Source of the DNA: Bacteroidota bacterium
Lineage (GTDB): Bacteria; Bacteroidota; Bacteroidia; Flavobacteriales; Weeksellaceae
DNA length: 64,000 nt
Direction: 5' to 3'
NCBI GenBank assembly: GCA_023394415.1
Contig: JAEXAR010000035.1
Coordinates: 72,523 to 136,522, forward strand
Made by a program: the position numbers and the translations under genes. Shown here piece after piece: positions 10,486 to 18,453 of the stretch. Each line of letters begins with the position of its first letter. Positions within the stretch are counted from its first letter, which is position 1. The notes beneath the pieces were generated by a model that did not search any database, was not told the DNA's origin, and worked only from the letters and a program-made list of their open reading frames with translations.

Positions 10486-10531
10486 TTTAAAATGTTTTTA
10501 ATTGTTGATTATAATATTTTTTTGAGTGTAA

Positions 10532-11161
10532 TTATTCAGCAGCAGGAGTTTCTTCTGCAGCCGCTTCCGGAGCTTCTGGAGCTTCAGCAGCAGGGGTTTC
10601 TTCAGCTTGTGTTTCTGCAACAGGCGTTTCTTCTGCAGGAGTTGCAGTTTCAGCAGGTGTTTCTGCTTTTGCTTCCACAGTTTCAGGCTTGTTTTGCAAC
10701 GCACCAATAACTCTCTGGATTGGAGACTGAAGTAATCCGATGATCTCTCCAATCATTTCTTCTCTAGACTTGATGTTGGCAAGAGTTTCTAGATTTTGGT
10801 CACCTACGTAGAAGGTTTCTTGTACGAAAGCAGACTTCAATGCCGGCTTCTCTTCTTTCTTACGGAAATCCTTAATTAATTTTGCAGGAGCGTTAGCTGT
10901 TTCAGAGATTAAAAGCGCAGAGTTACCTTTGAAAGATCCGTACATTTCAGAGAAATCTACTCCATCAATTTGCTCCATTGCTTTTTGAAGCAAAGTGTTT
11001 TTAACCACTTTTACTTTGATATTGTTTTTGAAGGCCGCTCTACGGAATTCTGATGATTTCCCTGCGTTCAAACCTTCTAGATCTGCAACATAAACTACTT
11101 TAGCATCCTGAAGCAAATCCTTAATTTCTTGTATTGCTACAACTTTATTTTCTTTAGTCAT
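10532..11161 (-). CDS. rplJ: 50S ribosomal protein L10 (uL10) with a long acidic tail
   Basis: Base of the ribosomal stalk; binds 23S rRNA and carries the L7/L12 dimers. Residues 1 to about 165 are a standard L10 (MTKENKVVAIQEIKDLLQDA; FKNNIKVKVVKNTLLQKAM). The protein continues to 209 residues with a tail made almost only of Ala, Pro, Glu and Thr in PAEETP-like units. L10 is usually 165-175 residues, so the tail is an addition at the end that contacts L7/L12. It has the usual neighbours rplA (15 bases upstream) and rplL. Confidence 0.96.
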   Translation of the reverse strand: MTKENKVVAIQEIKDLLQDAKVVYVADLEGLNAGKSSEFRRAAFKNNIKVKVVKNTLLQKAMEQIDGVDFSEMYGSFKGNSALLISETANAPAKLIKDFRKKEEKPALKSAFVQETFYVGDQNLETLANIKSREEMIGEIIGLLQSPIQRVIGALQNKPETVEAKAETPAETATPAEETPVAETQAEETPAAEAPEAPEAAAEETPAAE

Positions 11162-11176
11162 TGTCTTAGGATTAAA

Positions 11177-11869
11177 TTAGTTTACAGATTTAGTATCAAT
11201 TGCAATTCCCGGGCTCATTGTAGAAGACAAGTAAATTGACTTCACATACGTTCCTTTAGCTGCAGTTGGTTTCAGTTTCTGAAGCGTGTGCAACAATTCC
11301 GTGGCATTTTCTTTCAGTTTAGCAGCATCGAAAGATACTTTTCCGATAGCAGCGTGAACGATACCGTATTTATCAACTTTAAAGTCGATTTTACCAGCTT
11401 TCACTTCAGTTACAGCTTTACCAACTTCCATAGTTACCGTTCCGGATTTTGGGTTTGGCATCAAACCTCTTGGACCCAAAACTCTACCTAAAGGACCTAA
11501 TTTACCCATAACAGCAGGCATTGTTACGATTACGTCAACATCCGTCCATCCGTTTTTGATTTTATCCAAATATTCGTCTAATCCTACATAATCTGCACCT
11601 GCTTCTTTCGCTTCAGCTTCCTTATCCGGAGTTACAAGAGCAAGAACTTTCACATCCTTACCTGTACCGTGAGGTAGAGATACAACACCTCTTACCATTT
11701 GGTTAGCTTTTCTCGGGTCTACACCCAATCTTACAGCGATGTCTACAGAAGCGTCGAATTTTGCAGTGTTTACTTCTTTTACAAGAGCAGAACCATCTTC
11801 AAGAGAATAAATTCTACCTTTTTCTACTTTGCTTAAAGCTTCTTTTTGTTTCTTCGTCAGTTTTGCCAT
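11177..11869 (-). CDS. rplA: 50S ribosomal protein L1 (uL1)
   Basis: Forms the mobile L1 stalk that helps release deacylated tRNA from the E site. The product is 230 residues with a standard start ([16 protein letters not shown]). It shows the signature region [21 protein letters not shown] near residues 119-139 and the C-terminal [17 protein letters not shown]. It is in the canonical rplK-rplA-rplJ-rplL order, 11 bases after rplK. In other bacteria L1 represses its own operon by binding mRNA; no such site was recognised here. Confidence 0.97.
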   Translation of the reverse strand: MAKLTKKQKEALSKVEKGRIYSLEDGSALVKEVNTAKFDASVDIAVRLGVDPRKANQMVRGVVSLPHGTGKDVKVLALVTPDKEAEAKEAGADYVGLDEYLDKIKNGWTDVDVIVTMPAVMGKLGPLGRVLGPRGLMPNPKSGTVTMEVGKAVTEVKAGKIDFKVDKYGIVHAAIGKVSFDAAKLKENATELLHTLQKLKPTAAKGTYVKSIYLSSTMSPGIAIDTKSVN

Positions 11870-11880
11870 TTCAATAAGTT

Positions 11881-12324
11881 TTAAGCGTTAGTTGGTTTTT
11901 GTCCAGTTACACGGATACCCATTGATCTTGCAGTACCTGCAACCATCGTCATTGCTGAATCTAAAGTAAAGCAGTTAAGATCTGCCATTTTATCTTCAGC
12001 AATTTTTTTAACCTGATCCCAAGATACAGCCCCTACTTTGTTACGGTTAGGTTCACCAGAACCACCTTTTAACTTAGCAGCATCCAAAAGTTGGATGGCA
12101 GCAGGAGGAGTTTTAATAACGAATTCAAAAGATTTGTCTTCGTACACTGTAATTACTACAGGTAAAACTTGTCCCGGCTTGTCTTGAGTTCTTCCGTTAA
12201 ATTGCTTACAAAACTCCATGATGTTCACACCGGCAGAACCTAATGCAGGACCTACTGGTGGAGATGGGTTAGCAGCGCCACCCTTCACCTGAAGTTTTAC
12301 CATTTTAAAGACTTTTTTAGCCAT
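11881..12324 (-). CDS. rplK: 50S ribosomal protein L11 (uL11)
   Basis: Component of the GTPase-associated centre of the large subunit, 147 residues. The proline-rich N-terminal segment [21 protein letters not shown] is diagnostic of L11, and the C-terminal rRNA-binding domain ends [13 protein letters not shown] ([10 protein letters not shown]). It is first gene of rplKAJL, with a consensus promoter about 100 bases upstream. nusG is its normal upstream neighbour, but here a umuC-like gene separates them. Confidence 0.97.
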   Translation of the reverse strand: MAKKVFKMVKLQVKGGAANPSPPVGPALGSAGVNIMEFCKQFNGRTQDKPGQVLPVVITVYEDKSFEFVIKTPPAAIQLLDAAKLKGGSGEPNRNKVGAVSWDQVKKIAEDKMADLNCFTLDSAMTMVAGTARSMGIRVTGQKPTNA

Positions 12325-12420
12325 TTTTTTGTTTTAAAAGTTGAATAATTAATGAGTTTGGAAGCATTATTTATTCATACCGAATGTTTATCTCACCTCA
12401 CATTACGGTATTTGAGGTTG

Positions 12421-12450
12421 CAAAAGTATAAATTATTTTTGAAACGACAA
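12421..12450 (-). promoter_or_regulatory. Predicted promoter of rplKAJL
   Basis: On the minus strand TTG, 19 bases, then TACTTTTG, matching the TAnnTTTG consensus. It gives a leader of about 90 bases before rplK and makes the ribosomal operon independent of nusG and umuC. Confidence 0.7.
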
Positions 12451-12501
12451 ACAAGTAATTGTTTAAAAATCAAAAGATTTATTGATTTTTTTTAACTTGA
12501 A

Positions 12502-13779
12502 TTAATGAAATCTGAAATTTGCTTCAGGTAGAGTATTATGCTTTAAAAATTCTTCGTATTCAGGTGAAAGAATTTTTCTTTCATAACTTGGTCTTCCGCT
12601 TTGTGAAGCAAGACGTATCTTATCTTTGCCATATTTTTTATTAAGAAAATCCATTGCTTTCATCACGGGAATATGTTTTTGCTCCACATCTTTTTCAAAA
12701 AGACTAATCAATCGTTCATTATCAGGAACAAAATCCGACACGATTACGCCTGCTTTTTTATAACTGAAACCTTCTTTGTAAATGGCCTCGAAGAGCAAAT
12801 CTGCCGCATGGGAAATCGTTACCGAAGAACTGCTGGGATTGGGAAAAGTATAGGTGAGTGCTCCGTAATACGTTCCCAGCTCTTTCCGGAAACGGTTGGT
12901 ATGGATGAACACGGTGATTTTTTTGGCGCAGGTATTCTGCCGGCGAAGTTTTTCGGCACAGGTAAATGCGAAAGTCTTTACCCTTTCGCGAAGGTCTTCC
13001 TTATCCGTAATCATTTCCATAAAACTTCTTGTGGTGGCAATCGATTGTTTTGCAGAAGGTGCTTCCTCTAAAACAAGTTGCGGAATTCCCTTTAGTTCCT
13101 TAATCATTCTGGTACCATGAATACCCATCAGTTCCCTAACCCACATTTCCGGTTTTTGTAGTAAGTCATAGGCTTTTATGACACCTGCATCCTGCATTTT
13201 TGCGCTCAATCGCCTTCCTATCCCCCAAACATCTTCAATAGGCAGCCATTTTAACGCTTTTTCAATTTTCTCAGGTGTATCCAAAAGGTAAACACCATTA
13301 AATTTATCAGGAAATCTTTTAGCGATGCGATTGGCTACTTTTGCCAACGTTTTGGTGGGAGCGATGCCAATTCCCGTTGGAATTTTATGTTTGGAAAGAA
13401 CAGATTTCCGTAATGTCTGACAATATTCTTCAATATCAAAAAAACGGTCAAAGCCTTTCAGACTGAAGAATACTTCATCAATACTGTAAACTTCCACATC
13501 GGGAACAAATGACTGCACTTCTTTAATGACCTGCTGGCTTTTATAGTTGTACAGTTCAAATTTTGCAGAGAAAACCCGGACGTTGTGCTCCTCTATAATC
13601 TGTTTGTATTTGAAGAGCGGGGCACCCATCGGAATGCCGAGTTTCTTTGCCTCGTTGCTGCGGGAAATGAAGCATCCGTCATTGTTGGATAAGACTACAA
13701 CAGGTTGACCTTCAAGACTTTGATCCAAAGTCCTTTCGCAACTTACGAAGAAATTATTGCAGTCGATAAGGCCAAACAT
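12502..13779 (-). CDS. umuC: Y-family DNA polymerase, UmuC type
   Basis: Catalytic subunit of an error-prone translesion polymerase, 425 residues, the length of E. coli UmuC rather than DinB. Catalytic acidic residues sit in DCNNFFVSCE (residues 6-15) and YSIDEVFF (98-105). The finger segment CFISRSNEAKKLGIPMG, the helix-hairpin-helix part VWGIGRRLSAKM and the little-finger domain follow. UmuC is normally encoded right after its partner UmuD; no umuD or LexA-like gene is adjacent. It sits between the nusG terminator and the rplK promoter with its own probable minus-7 element. DinB (polymerase IV) is the less likely alternative. Confidence 0.9.
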   Translation of the reverse strand: MFGLIDCNNFFVSCERTLDQSLEGQPVVVLSNNDGCFISRSNEAKKLGIPMGAPLFKYKQIIEEHNVRVFSAKFELYNYKSQQVIKEVQSFVPDVEVYSIDEVFFSLKGFDRFFDIEEYCQTLRKSVLSKHKIPTGIGIAPTKTLAKVANRIAKRFPDKFNGVYLLDTPEKIEKALKWLPIEDVWGIGRRLSAKMQDAGVIKAYDLLQKPEMWVRELMGIHGTRMIKELKGIPQLVLEEAPSAKQSIATTRSFMEMITDKEDLRERVKTFAFTCAEKLRRQNTCAKKITVFIHTNRFRKELGTYYGALTYTFPNPSSSSVTISHAADLLFEAIYKEGFSYKKAGVIVSDFVPDNERLISLFEKDVEQKHIPVMKAMDFLNKKYGKDKIRLASQSGRPSYERKILSPEYEEFLKHNTLPEANFRFH

Positions 13780-13796
13780 TTGCTGAAGATTTCCAA

Positions 13797-13804
13797 CAAA
13801 GTTA
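13797..13804 (-). promoter_or_regulatory. Possible minus-7 element for umuC
   Basis: TAACTTTG on the minus strand, 18 bases upstream of the umuC start; no clear distal TTG. No LexA-like palindrome was recognised nearby. Confidence 0.4.
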
Positions 13805-13838
13805 TAGGGATAAAATGAAAAAAGAAGGATAATGTGGA

Positions 13839-13868
13839 TAAAAAAAGTCGTCTCTTTCGAGACGACTT
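13839..13868 (-). terminator. Terminator after nusG
   Basis: Perfect 10-bp stem (AAGTCGTCTC/GAGACGACTT) with a tetraloop and seven to eight T on the minus strand. It isolates umuC from the secE-nusG transcript. Confidence 0.9.
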
Positions 13869-13890
13869 GATATTGTGCACTTTAATTTTT

Positions 13891-14433
13891 TTATACTTTT
13901 TCTACCTGCATAAAGCTCAACTCCATTGGAGTTTTTCTTCCAAAAATCATTACAGAAACCTCCAGTTTCTTCTTATCTTCAAGAATTTTCTCCACTGTAC
14001 CATTAAATCCATTGAATGGTCCGTCGATTACTTTTACGCTTTCACCAACAACATACGGAATTGCCATATCTGTAGCAAATTCTGAAAGTTCGTCCATTCT
14101 GCCAAGCATTCTGTCAACTTCAGATTTACGCATCGGAACAGGATCTCCTCCTTTCGTTAAACTTAGGAAAGATATTACCCCCGGAATATTTTTAATTACG
14201 TGAGGAATTTCTCCCATAAGGTCAGCCTCAATCATCAGATAACCCGGGTAATATGGTTTTTCTTTTGGAACTTTTTTACCATTTTTAAGCTGTATCACCT
14301 TTTCCATAGGGATTACAACCTGCGTCACATATTGCTCGAAACCCAAACGCTGAATCTCGTTTTCAATATAAGACTTCACTTTGTTTTCCTGTCCACTGAT
14401 GGCTTTCAATACATACCACTTCAAATCACTCAT
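13891..14433 (-). CDS. nusG: Transcription termination/antitermination protein NusG
   Basis: Binds RNA polymerase, suppresses pausing and links it to Rho or the ribosome. The 180-residue product has the NGN domain first (KWYVLKAISGQENKVKSYIE) with YYPGYLMIEADL near residue 62. A KOW domain lies at the end (GESVKVIDGPFNGFNGTVEKI, residues about 130-150). It follows secE after 15 bases, the conserved arrangement, and a strong terminator follows it. Confidence 0.97.
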   Translation of the reverse strand: MSDLKWYVLKAISGQENKVKSYIENEIQRLGFEQYVTQVVIPMEKVIQLKNGKKVPKEKPYYPGYLMIEADLMGEIPHVIKNIPGVISFLSLTKGGDPVPMRKSEVDRMLGRMDELSEFATDMAIPYVVGESVKVIDGPFNGFNGTVEKILEDKKKLEVSVMIFGRKTPMELSFMQVEKV

Positions 14434-14448
14434 TGCCGTCGGTTTTTA

Positions 14449-14655
14449 TTAGTTGAACAGGTTAATTAACATTGCTAAAGCGTTCTCGATAAACTTACTG
14501 AATAAAGTATCTACTCCGAAAAGAAAAATCGCTAAAATTACCGTAGCTACAGTAACTACAATAGTAGAAGACTGTAGATCTGACCATTTTGGCCACTCTA
14601 CTTTTTCTTTAAATTCGGTGTATGAACCTTTTATAAAATCTACTAATGAACTCAT
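14449..14655 (-). CDS. secE: Preprotein translocase subunit SecE
   Basis: Small essential subunit of the SecYEG channel in the inner membrane, 68 residues. It has an amphipathic N-terminal part (FIKGSYTEFKEKVEWPKWSDL) with the conserved WP, then one membrane segment (IVVTVATVILAIFLFGV). An upstream in-frame ATG would add 23 residues, but that stretch lies in tRNA-Trp, so the start MSSLVDF is preferred. It sits between tRNA-Trp and nusG, the standard order. Confidence 0.95.
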   Translation of the reverse strand: MSSLVDFIKGSYTEFKEKVEWPKWSDLQSSTIVVTVATVILAIFLFGVDTLFSKFIENALAMLINLFN

Positions 14656-14667
14656 AATTGTTATTTG

Positions 14668-14738
14668 CACGGGCACTAGGATTCGAACCCAGATCAACGG
14701 TTTTGGAGACCGGTATCCTACCATTGGACGATGCCCGT
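14668..14738 (-). tRNA. tRNA-Trp (anticodon CCA)
   Basis: Full cloverleaf: acceptor ACGGGCA/TGCCCGT, anticodon loop CTCCAAA with CCA, and T loop TTCGAAT. The CCA tail is not encoded. It lies between tuf and secE as in many bacteria. Confidence 0.97.
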
Positions 14739-14741
14739 AGA

Positions 14742-14770
14742 AAAGTTCCGTGGTTTCCCTACGGAACTTT
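14742..14770 (-). terminator. Hairpin between tuf and tRNA-Trp
   Basis: Perfect 10-bp stem (AAAGTTCCGT/ACGGAACTTT) with a 9-base loop and only a short T run. It could be a partial terminator or a processing site at the 3' end of the tuf mRNA. Confidence 0.55.
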
Positions 14771-14790
14771 ATTTATTTTAAGATTAAATA

Positions 14791-15978
14791 TTAATCTAAG
14801 ATTTCAGTTACCTGACCAGCACCAACTGTTCTACCTCCTTCTCTGATCGCAAATCTAAGACCTACGTTAAGAGCGATTGGTTGTAACAATTCTACTGTAA
14901 TAGTAAGGTTATCACCTGGCATTACCATTTCTACACCTTCTGGTAAGAAGATCTCACCTGTAACGTCAGTAGTTCTTACGTAGAACTGTGGACGGTATTT
15001 GTTGTGGAATGGAGTGTGACGACCACCTTCTTCTTTAGAAAGGATATAAACCTCTGCTTTGAATTTTTTGTGTGGTTTCACAGAACCTTGCTTAGCGATT
15101 ACCATACCTCTTCTGATATCAGTTTTTTCGATACCTCTAAGAAGTAGACCTACGTTATCGCCAGCTTCACCTCTGTCTAGGATTTTTCTAAACATTTCTA
15201 CCCCTGTTACAGTTGAAGTTAATTTTTCTTCACCCATACCAACGATATCTACAGGATCACCAGAGTTGATAACACCAGCCTCAATTCTACCAGTTGCTAC
15301 AGTACCTCTACCAGTAATAGAGAATACATCTTCAATCGGCATCAAGAATGGCTTATCTTGATCTCTTACAGGAAGTTCGATCCAAGTATCTACAGCTGCC
15401 ATTAGTTCTTCAACAGTTGCAACCCATTTTGGTTCTCCGTTAAGAGCACCAAGAGCAGAACCTTGAACTACAGGAGAGTTGTCTCCATCATATTCATAAG
15501 ATGAAAGTAGATCTCTTAGCTCAAGCTCAACAAGCTCTAAAAGTTCTGCATCATCTACCATATCTACTTTGTTCATGAACACAACAACTCTAGGTACGTT
15601 TACCTGACGGCAAAGAAGGATGTGCTCTCTAGTTTGAGGCATTGGTCCGTCTGTAGCAGCACATACAAGGATAGCACCATCCATTTGAGCAGCACCAGTT
15701 ACCATGTTCTTAACATAGTCGGCGTGACCAGGACAGTCTACGTGAGCGTAGTGTCTGTTTTCAGTTTCGTACTCGATGTGAGCCGTGTTAATAGTAATAC
15801 CTCTTTCTTTTTCCTCTGGTGCAGAGTCGATAGAAGAGAAATCTCTTGCTTCTCCAAGACCTTTATCAGATAATACTTTAGAGATAGCAGCAGTTAAGGT
15901 AGTCTTACCATGGTCAACGTGACCGATGGTACCAATGTTCAAGTGCGGTTTGTTACGATTAAACGTTTCCTTTGCCAT
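14791..15978 (-). CDS. tuf: Elongation factor Tu
   Basis: GTPase that delivers aminoacyl-tRNA to the ribosome, 395 residues. The P loop GHVDHGKTT is at residues 19-27. The G2 segment is [13 protein letters not shown]3 is [12 protein letters not shown] and G4 is MNKVD. Domains 2 and 3 follow, ending [11 protein letters not shown]. It sits downstream of four tRNA genes and upstream of tRNA-Trp-secE-nusG, matching the thrU-tyrU-glyT-thrT-tufB arrangement known from E. coli. A minus-7 element close upstream suggests it can also be transcribed separately. Confidence 0.98.
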   Translation of the reverse strand: MAKETFNRNKPHLNIGTIGHVDHGKTTLTAAISKVLSDKGLGEARDFSSIDSAPEEKERGITINTAHIEYETENRHYAHVDCPGHADYVKNMVTGAAQMDGAILVCAATDGPMPQTREHILLCRQVNVPRVVVFMNKVDMVDDAELLELVELELRDLLSSYEYDGDNSPVVQGSALGALNGEPKWVATVEELMAAVDTWIELPVRDQDKPFLMPIEDVFSITGRGTVATGRIEAGVINSGDPVDIVGMGEEKLTSTVTGVEMFRKILDRGEAGDNVGLLLRGIEKTDIRRGMVIAKQGSVKPHKKFKAEVYILSKEEGGRHTPFHNKYRPQFYVRTTDVTGEIFLPEGVEMVMPGDNLTITVELLQPIALNVGLRFAIREGGRTVGAGQVTEILD

Positions 15979-16024
15979 GATTTAAATTATTTTATTTAAT
16001 TAATTATTTTAAATTTTCGGTTTG

Positions 16025-16052
16025 CAAATATAGTGATTTTTTGAAAATCAAA
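16025..16052 (-). promoter_or_regulatory. Predicted promoter of tuf
   Basis: TATATTTG on the minus strand about 46 bases upstream of the start, with TTTG 16 bases further upstream (slightly short spacing). Confidence 0.5.
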
Positions 16053-16210
16053 ACTATTTTAATAAAAATTTGTTTTAACATCAATTTCAGCAACTTGCAG
16101 CGCCGTTAATCTATTATAAAAGTGGACTGCAAAATTACAATATTTTTTCTTTTAAGAAAATCTTAATGTTATTTTTATAAATTCTTTAACGCTTGATTTA
16201 CTGAAACAAA

Positions 16211-16232
16211 AAGCCCCGACAATTCGGAGCTT
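16211..16232 (-). terminator. Terminator after the tRNA cluster
   Basis: Eight-base-pair stem AGCTCCGA/TCGGGGCT (one G-T pair) followed by five T on the minus strand. It lies just downstream of tRNA-Thr(GGT) and before the tuf promoter. Confidence 0.7.
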
Positions 16233-16237
16233 TCTTG

Positions 16238-16312
16238 TGGAGCCAACGATGAGATTTGAACTCACGACCTCTTCCTTACCAAGGAAACGCTCTACCCCTG
16301 AGCTACGTCGGC
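16238..16312 (-). tRNA. tRNA-Thr (anticodon GGT)
   Basis: Cloverleaf with acceptor GCCGACG/CGTTGGC, anticodon loop TTGGTAA and an encoded CCA tail. It is the last of the four tRNAs upstream of tuf. Confidence 0.97.
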
Positions 16313-16324
16313 AAACGTTTAAAT

Positions 16325-16357
16325 AAAAAAATCACAGCCGCTTGGTGTGATTTTTTT
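16325..16357. terminator. Hairpin between tRNA-Gly and tRNA-Thr
   Basis: Stem AAAAAAATCACA/TGTGATTTTTTT with a 9-base loop, symmetrical in both directions. It may terminate part of the transcript or mark a processing site between tRNAs. Confidence 0.6.
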
Positions 16358-16358
16358 G

Positions 16359-16431
16359 AGCGGAAGACGGGGGTCGAACCCGCGACATTCAGCTTGGAAG
16401 GCTGACGCTCTACCAACTGAGCTACTTCCGC
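16359..16431 (-). tRNA. tRNA-Gly (anticodon TCC)
   Basis: Cloverleaf with acceptor GCGGAAG/CTTCCGC, anticodon stem TCAGC/GCTGA and loop CTTCCAA. CCA is not encoded. Confidence 0.97.
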
Positions 16432-16511
16432 GATTTTTGTTTCCAAAAAACCGTTGGTAAACGGTGTGCAAATTTACAGCATTTTCTGAAATCTGCAAAT
16501 TTTATAAAATG

Positions 16512-16592
16512 TGGGGAGAGCAGGATTCGAACCTACGAAGCCGAAGCAACTGAGTTACAGTCAGTCCCATTTGACCGCTCTGGAATCTCCCC
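16512..16592 (-). tRNA. tRNA-Tyr (anticodon GTA)
   Basis: Class II tRNA with a long variable arm. Acceptor GGGGAGA/TCTCCCC, anticodon loop CTGTAAC. CCA is not encoded. Confidence 0.97.
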
Positions 16593-16615
16593 AATTTTAT
16601 AAATATATTTTTATG

Positions 16616-16689
16616 AGCCTCCTGAGGGATTCGAACCCACGACCCCGAGATTACAAATCACGTGCTCTGGCCAACTGAGCTAAGGAGGC
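16616..16689 (-). tRNA. tRNA-Thr (anticodon TGT)
   Basis: Cloverleaf with acceptor GCCTCCT/AGGAGGC and loop TTTGTAA; one T-T mismatch in the anticodon stem. First tRNA of the cluster. Confidence 0.96.
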
Positions 16690-16731
16690 AAAAATAGATT
16701 TCAAAAGAACGCTTTTCTCTTTTTGCGAGTG

Positions 16732-16764
16732 CAAATATAAGGTTGTTTTTTTGAAATCTACAAA
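16732..16764 (-). promoter_or_regulatory. Predicted promoter of the tRNA cluster
   Basis: On the minus strand TTTG, 21 bases, then TATATTTG, about 45 bases upstream of the first tRNA. Confidence 0.65.
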
Positions 16765-16794
16765 TTATTTAAGCAAAAAATTTAAAAAAGTTTT

Positions 16795-17085
16795 TTATGC
16801 CATTTCTTTTTTCTTGATTAGCAGCTTTTTAGCCGTATCCACGCACTGGTCTAAACTTTCCTCAAAACTTGCCGATGTCTTCTTTACTACAATATCATCA
16901 CCCGGTACTACGAGTTTCATTTCAGTTGTTTTGTTTTCTTTTTCTGAAGAATTTTCAACTTTTAGGTAGATCTGGCATTCAATAATTTTATCATAAAAAG
17001 TATCCAGTTTGTTTACTTTTTTGTCGATATATTCTTCTAATGGTTGATGCGGGGTTAAACCCATCGCTTGAACTGAAATTTTCAT
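16795..17085 (-). CDS. hpf: Ribosome hibernation-promoting factor, short type
   Basis: Binds the small subunit in stationary phase and blocks the decoding site (HPF/RaiA family). I place the start at MKISVQAMGLTPHQPLEEYI, giving 96 residues. Nine upstream in-frame residues (MFNFIKKLI) look like chance extension, since the family begins at the first beta strand. The segment YDKIIECQIYLKVE and the charged C-terminus fit the family. It lacks the long C-terminal domain of the long type. It lies 44 bases after xerC on the same strand and may share its promoter. Confidence 0.9.
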   Translation of the reverse strand: MKISVQAMGLTPHQPLEEYIDKKVNKLDTFYDKIIECQIYLKVENSSEKENKTTEMKLVVPGDDIVVKKTSASFEESLDQCVDTAKKLLIKKKEMA

Positions 17086-17129
17086 AATCAATTTTTTAAT
17101 AAAATTAAACATTACGGATTTCCCGTTTC

Positions 17130-18014
17130 CTACTTCCCTTTTTTAGCTCTTGGGTGAGCTTGGTTAAATACTTTTTTCAATTGTTCAATACTGGCACTGG
17201 TGTAAACCTGTGTAGATGCTAAACTCGAGTGCCCCATAATTGTCTTCACTTTAGAAATTTCAGCCCCATTTCCTAAAACATGTGTTGCAAAACTGTGTCT
17301 TAAGATATGAGGGCTTTTTTTCTGTTTAGAAGTTATAGTACTAAAGTAATTATTTACGGTTAAATACACAAATTTTGGATCCAGTTTTTTACCCTTTCTA
17401 TTGATAAAAAAGTACTTTTCCGAGTTTTTTTCGGGCTTGCGCTCCGTGTTAAATTTTTCTAAATTTTTCAGCAGTTCATCAGAAACGGGTATGATTCTCG
17501 TTTTATTTCCCTTACCGATTACGCGAAGTTCTTTTTTGGAAAAATCCACATTTTCTTGGAGTAAATTGCATAATTCTGCCTTACGCATACCTGTTTGATA
17601 AAGGGTTTCGATGATTAGTTTTTCGAGAACATGCTCTTCGGAATTGTAAATATCTGATTCCTGTACCTCTTTCATCTCATCTTCAGAAAACGGAATTTGT
17701 TTTTCTGCGTAAAACTTCAAGGTTTGAATACTTTCCATTGGTGAAAGTTTAATCTCACCAATCTTTAGTATAAAGAGGTAAAAACTGCGTAATGTGGAGA
17801 GCTTACGGTTGATACTGCGCTTAGCCAAATTTTGCTGGCTTAGCTCTACCATAAAATTTCGGATGACCTTTTTATTAATTTTTGAAAGATTATCGTGTCC
17901 TTCTGTTTCCATAACAAATTGAAGAAAATCTCCCAAATCTTTTCTATAGCTGATTAAGGTATTTTCGGAGTAGCGTTTTTCTACCGCAATATATTCAAGA
18001 AATTTATCTACCAT
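17130..18014 (-). CDS. xerC: Tyrosine recombinase XerC/XerD family
   Basis: Site-specific recombinase of the chromosome-dimer resolution type, 294 residues from MVDKFLEYIAVEKRYSENT. The N-terminal SAM-like DNA-binding domain covers residues 1 to about 90. The catalytic residues are all visible: R144 in TGMRKAEL, K168 in VIGKGNK, H236 and R239 in PHILRHSF, H262 in MGHSS, and nucleophile Y271 in TQVYT. A longer reading (12 more residues) is less likely for this family. It is downstream of rpsU, a common neighbour in Bacteroidota. XerC and XerD cannot be told apart by eye. Confidence 0.93.
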   Translation of the reverse strand: MVDKFLEYIAVEKRYSENTLISYRKDLGDFLQFVMETEGHDNLSKINKKVIRNFMVELSQQNLAKRSINRKLSTLRSFYLFILKIGEIKLSPMESIQTLKFYAEKQIPFSEDEMKEVQESDIYNSEEHVLEKLIIETLYQTGMRKAELCNLLQENVDFSKKELRVIGKGNKTRIIPVSDELLKNLEKFNTERKPEKNSEKYFFINRKGKKLDPKFVYLTVNNYFSTITSKQKKSPHILRHSFATHVLGNGAEISKVKTIMGHSSLASTQVYTSASIEQLKKVFNQAHPRAKKGK

Positions 18015-18024
18015 GTAAAAAATG

Positions 18025-18065
18025 AAAAAATCACTTCCCAAATATAACATTTAGAAAGTGATTTT
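18025..18065 (-). terminator. Terminator after rpsU, with a minus-7-like box in its loop
   Basis: Stem AAAATCACTTTC/GGAAGTGATTTTTT on the minus strand with a T run. The loop holds TATATTTG at 18039-18046, a match to the Bacteroidota minus-7 element, 25 bases upstream of the xerC start. Confidence 0.6.
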
Positions 18066-18091
18066 AGTATAAGTGATCTGCAAAAGACGGC

Positions 18092-18289
18092 TTATGCCTG
18101 TTCTTCTCTGCTAGCTTCTCTTTGTTTGTGAGCTGCTTTTGCTACTTTAGCTCTTTTAGTTACAGAAGGTTTTGTGAACTGCTGTCTTGCTCTTAATGAA
18201 CGTACAACACCAGTTTTATCAAATTTTCTTTTGTATCTTTTTAGCGCTCTGTCGATAGACTCTCCGTCTTTTACTGGAATTATTAACAT
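18092..18289 (-). CDS. rpsU: 30S ribosomal protein S21 (bS21)
   Basis: Small basic protein of the 30S platform near the anti-Shine-Dalgarno region, 65 residues. MLIIPVKDGESIDRALKRYK matches the S21 family, and the C-terminus is rich in Arg, Lys and Ala. In Bacteroidota S21 has been linked to the sequestered anti-Shine-Dalgarno sequence, which fits the lack of strong ribosome-binding sites across this window. It has a consensus promoter directly upstream and xerC downstream. Confidence 0.96.
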   Translation of the reverse strand: MLIIPVKDGESIDRALKRYKRKFDKTGVVRSLRARQQFTKPSVTKRAKVAKAAHKQREASREEQA

Positions 18290-18312
18290 ATTTTACATCT
18301 CATTTTGGACTG

Positions 18313-18342
18313 CAAAAATAAAAATATTTTTTATACTGACAA
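18313..18342 (-). promoter_or_regulatory. Predicted promoter of rpsU
   Basis: On the minus strand TTTTG, 19 bases, then TATTTTTG, 24 bases before the start codon. Confidence 0.65.
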
Positions 18343-18352
18343 AATTTTTTCT

Positions 18353-18426
18353 CGAGATACGAGTTTCGAGGTTCGGGTTTCGTGTTTTCGACCTCAATCT
18401 CATATCCCGTAACACGCAACTTGTAA
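18353..18426. repeat. Two-armed heptamer array between rpsU and the helicase gene
   Basis: Left arm: CGAGATA, CGAGTTT, CGAGGTT, CGGGTTT, CGTGTTT. Right arm, on the opposite strand: GTTGCGT, GTTACGG, GATATGA, GATTGAG. The two arms face each other and are roughly complementary. Confidence 0.7.
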
Positions 18427-18453
18427 CTAAAAAATGATTAATTTGCAGAATCT

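Noticed and set aside
10103..10501. A 132-codon Ser/Ala-rich frame antisense to rplL
   Set aside because: Mirror image of the alanine-rich L7/L12 coding sequence; no independent support.
10492..10752. Open frames rich in Gln/Leu or Lys/Leu over the end of rplJ
   Set aside because: They are frame-shifted readings of the repetitive Ala/Pro/Glu tail of L10.
12502..13779. Calling the Y-family polymerase DinB (polymerase IV)
   Set aside because: Its length and opening (DCNNFFVSCERTLDQSLEG) fit UmuC better than the shorter DinB.
14656..14724. A longer SecE with 23 extra N-terminal residues
   Set aside because: The extension is encoded by the tRNA-Trp gene; SecE families begin near the chosen Met.
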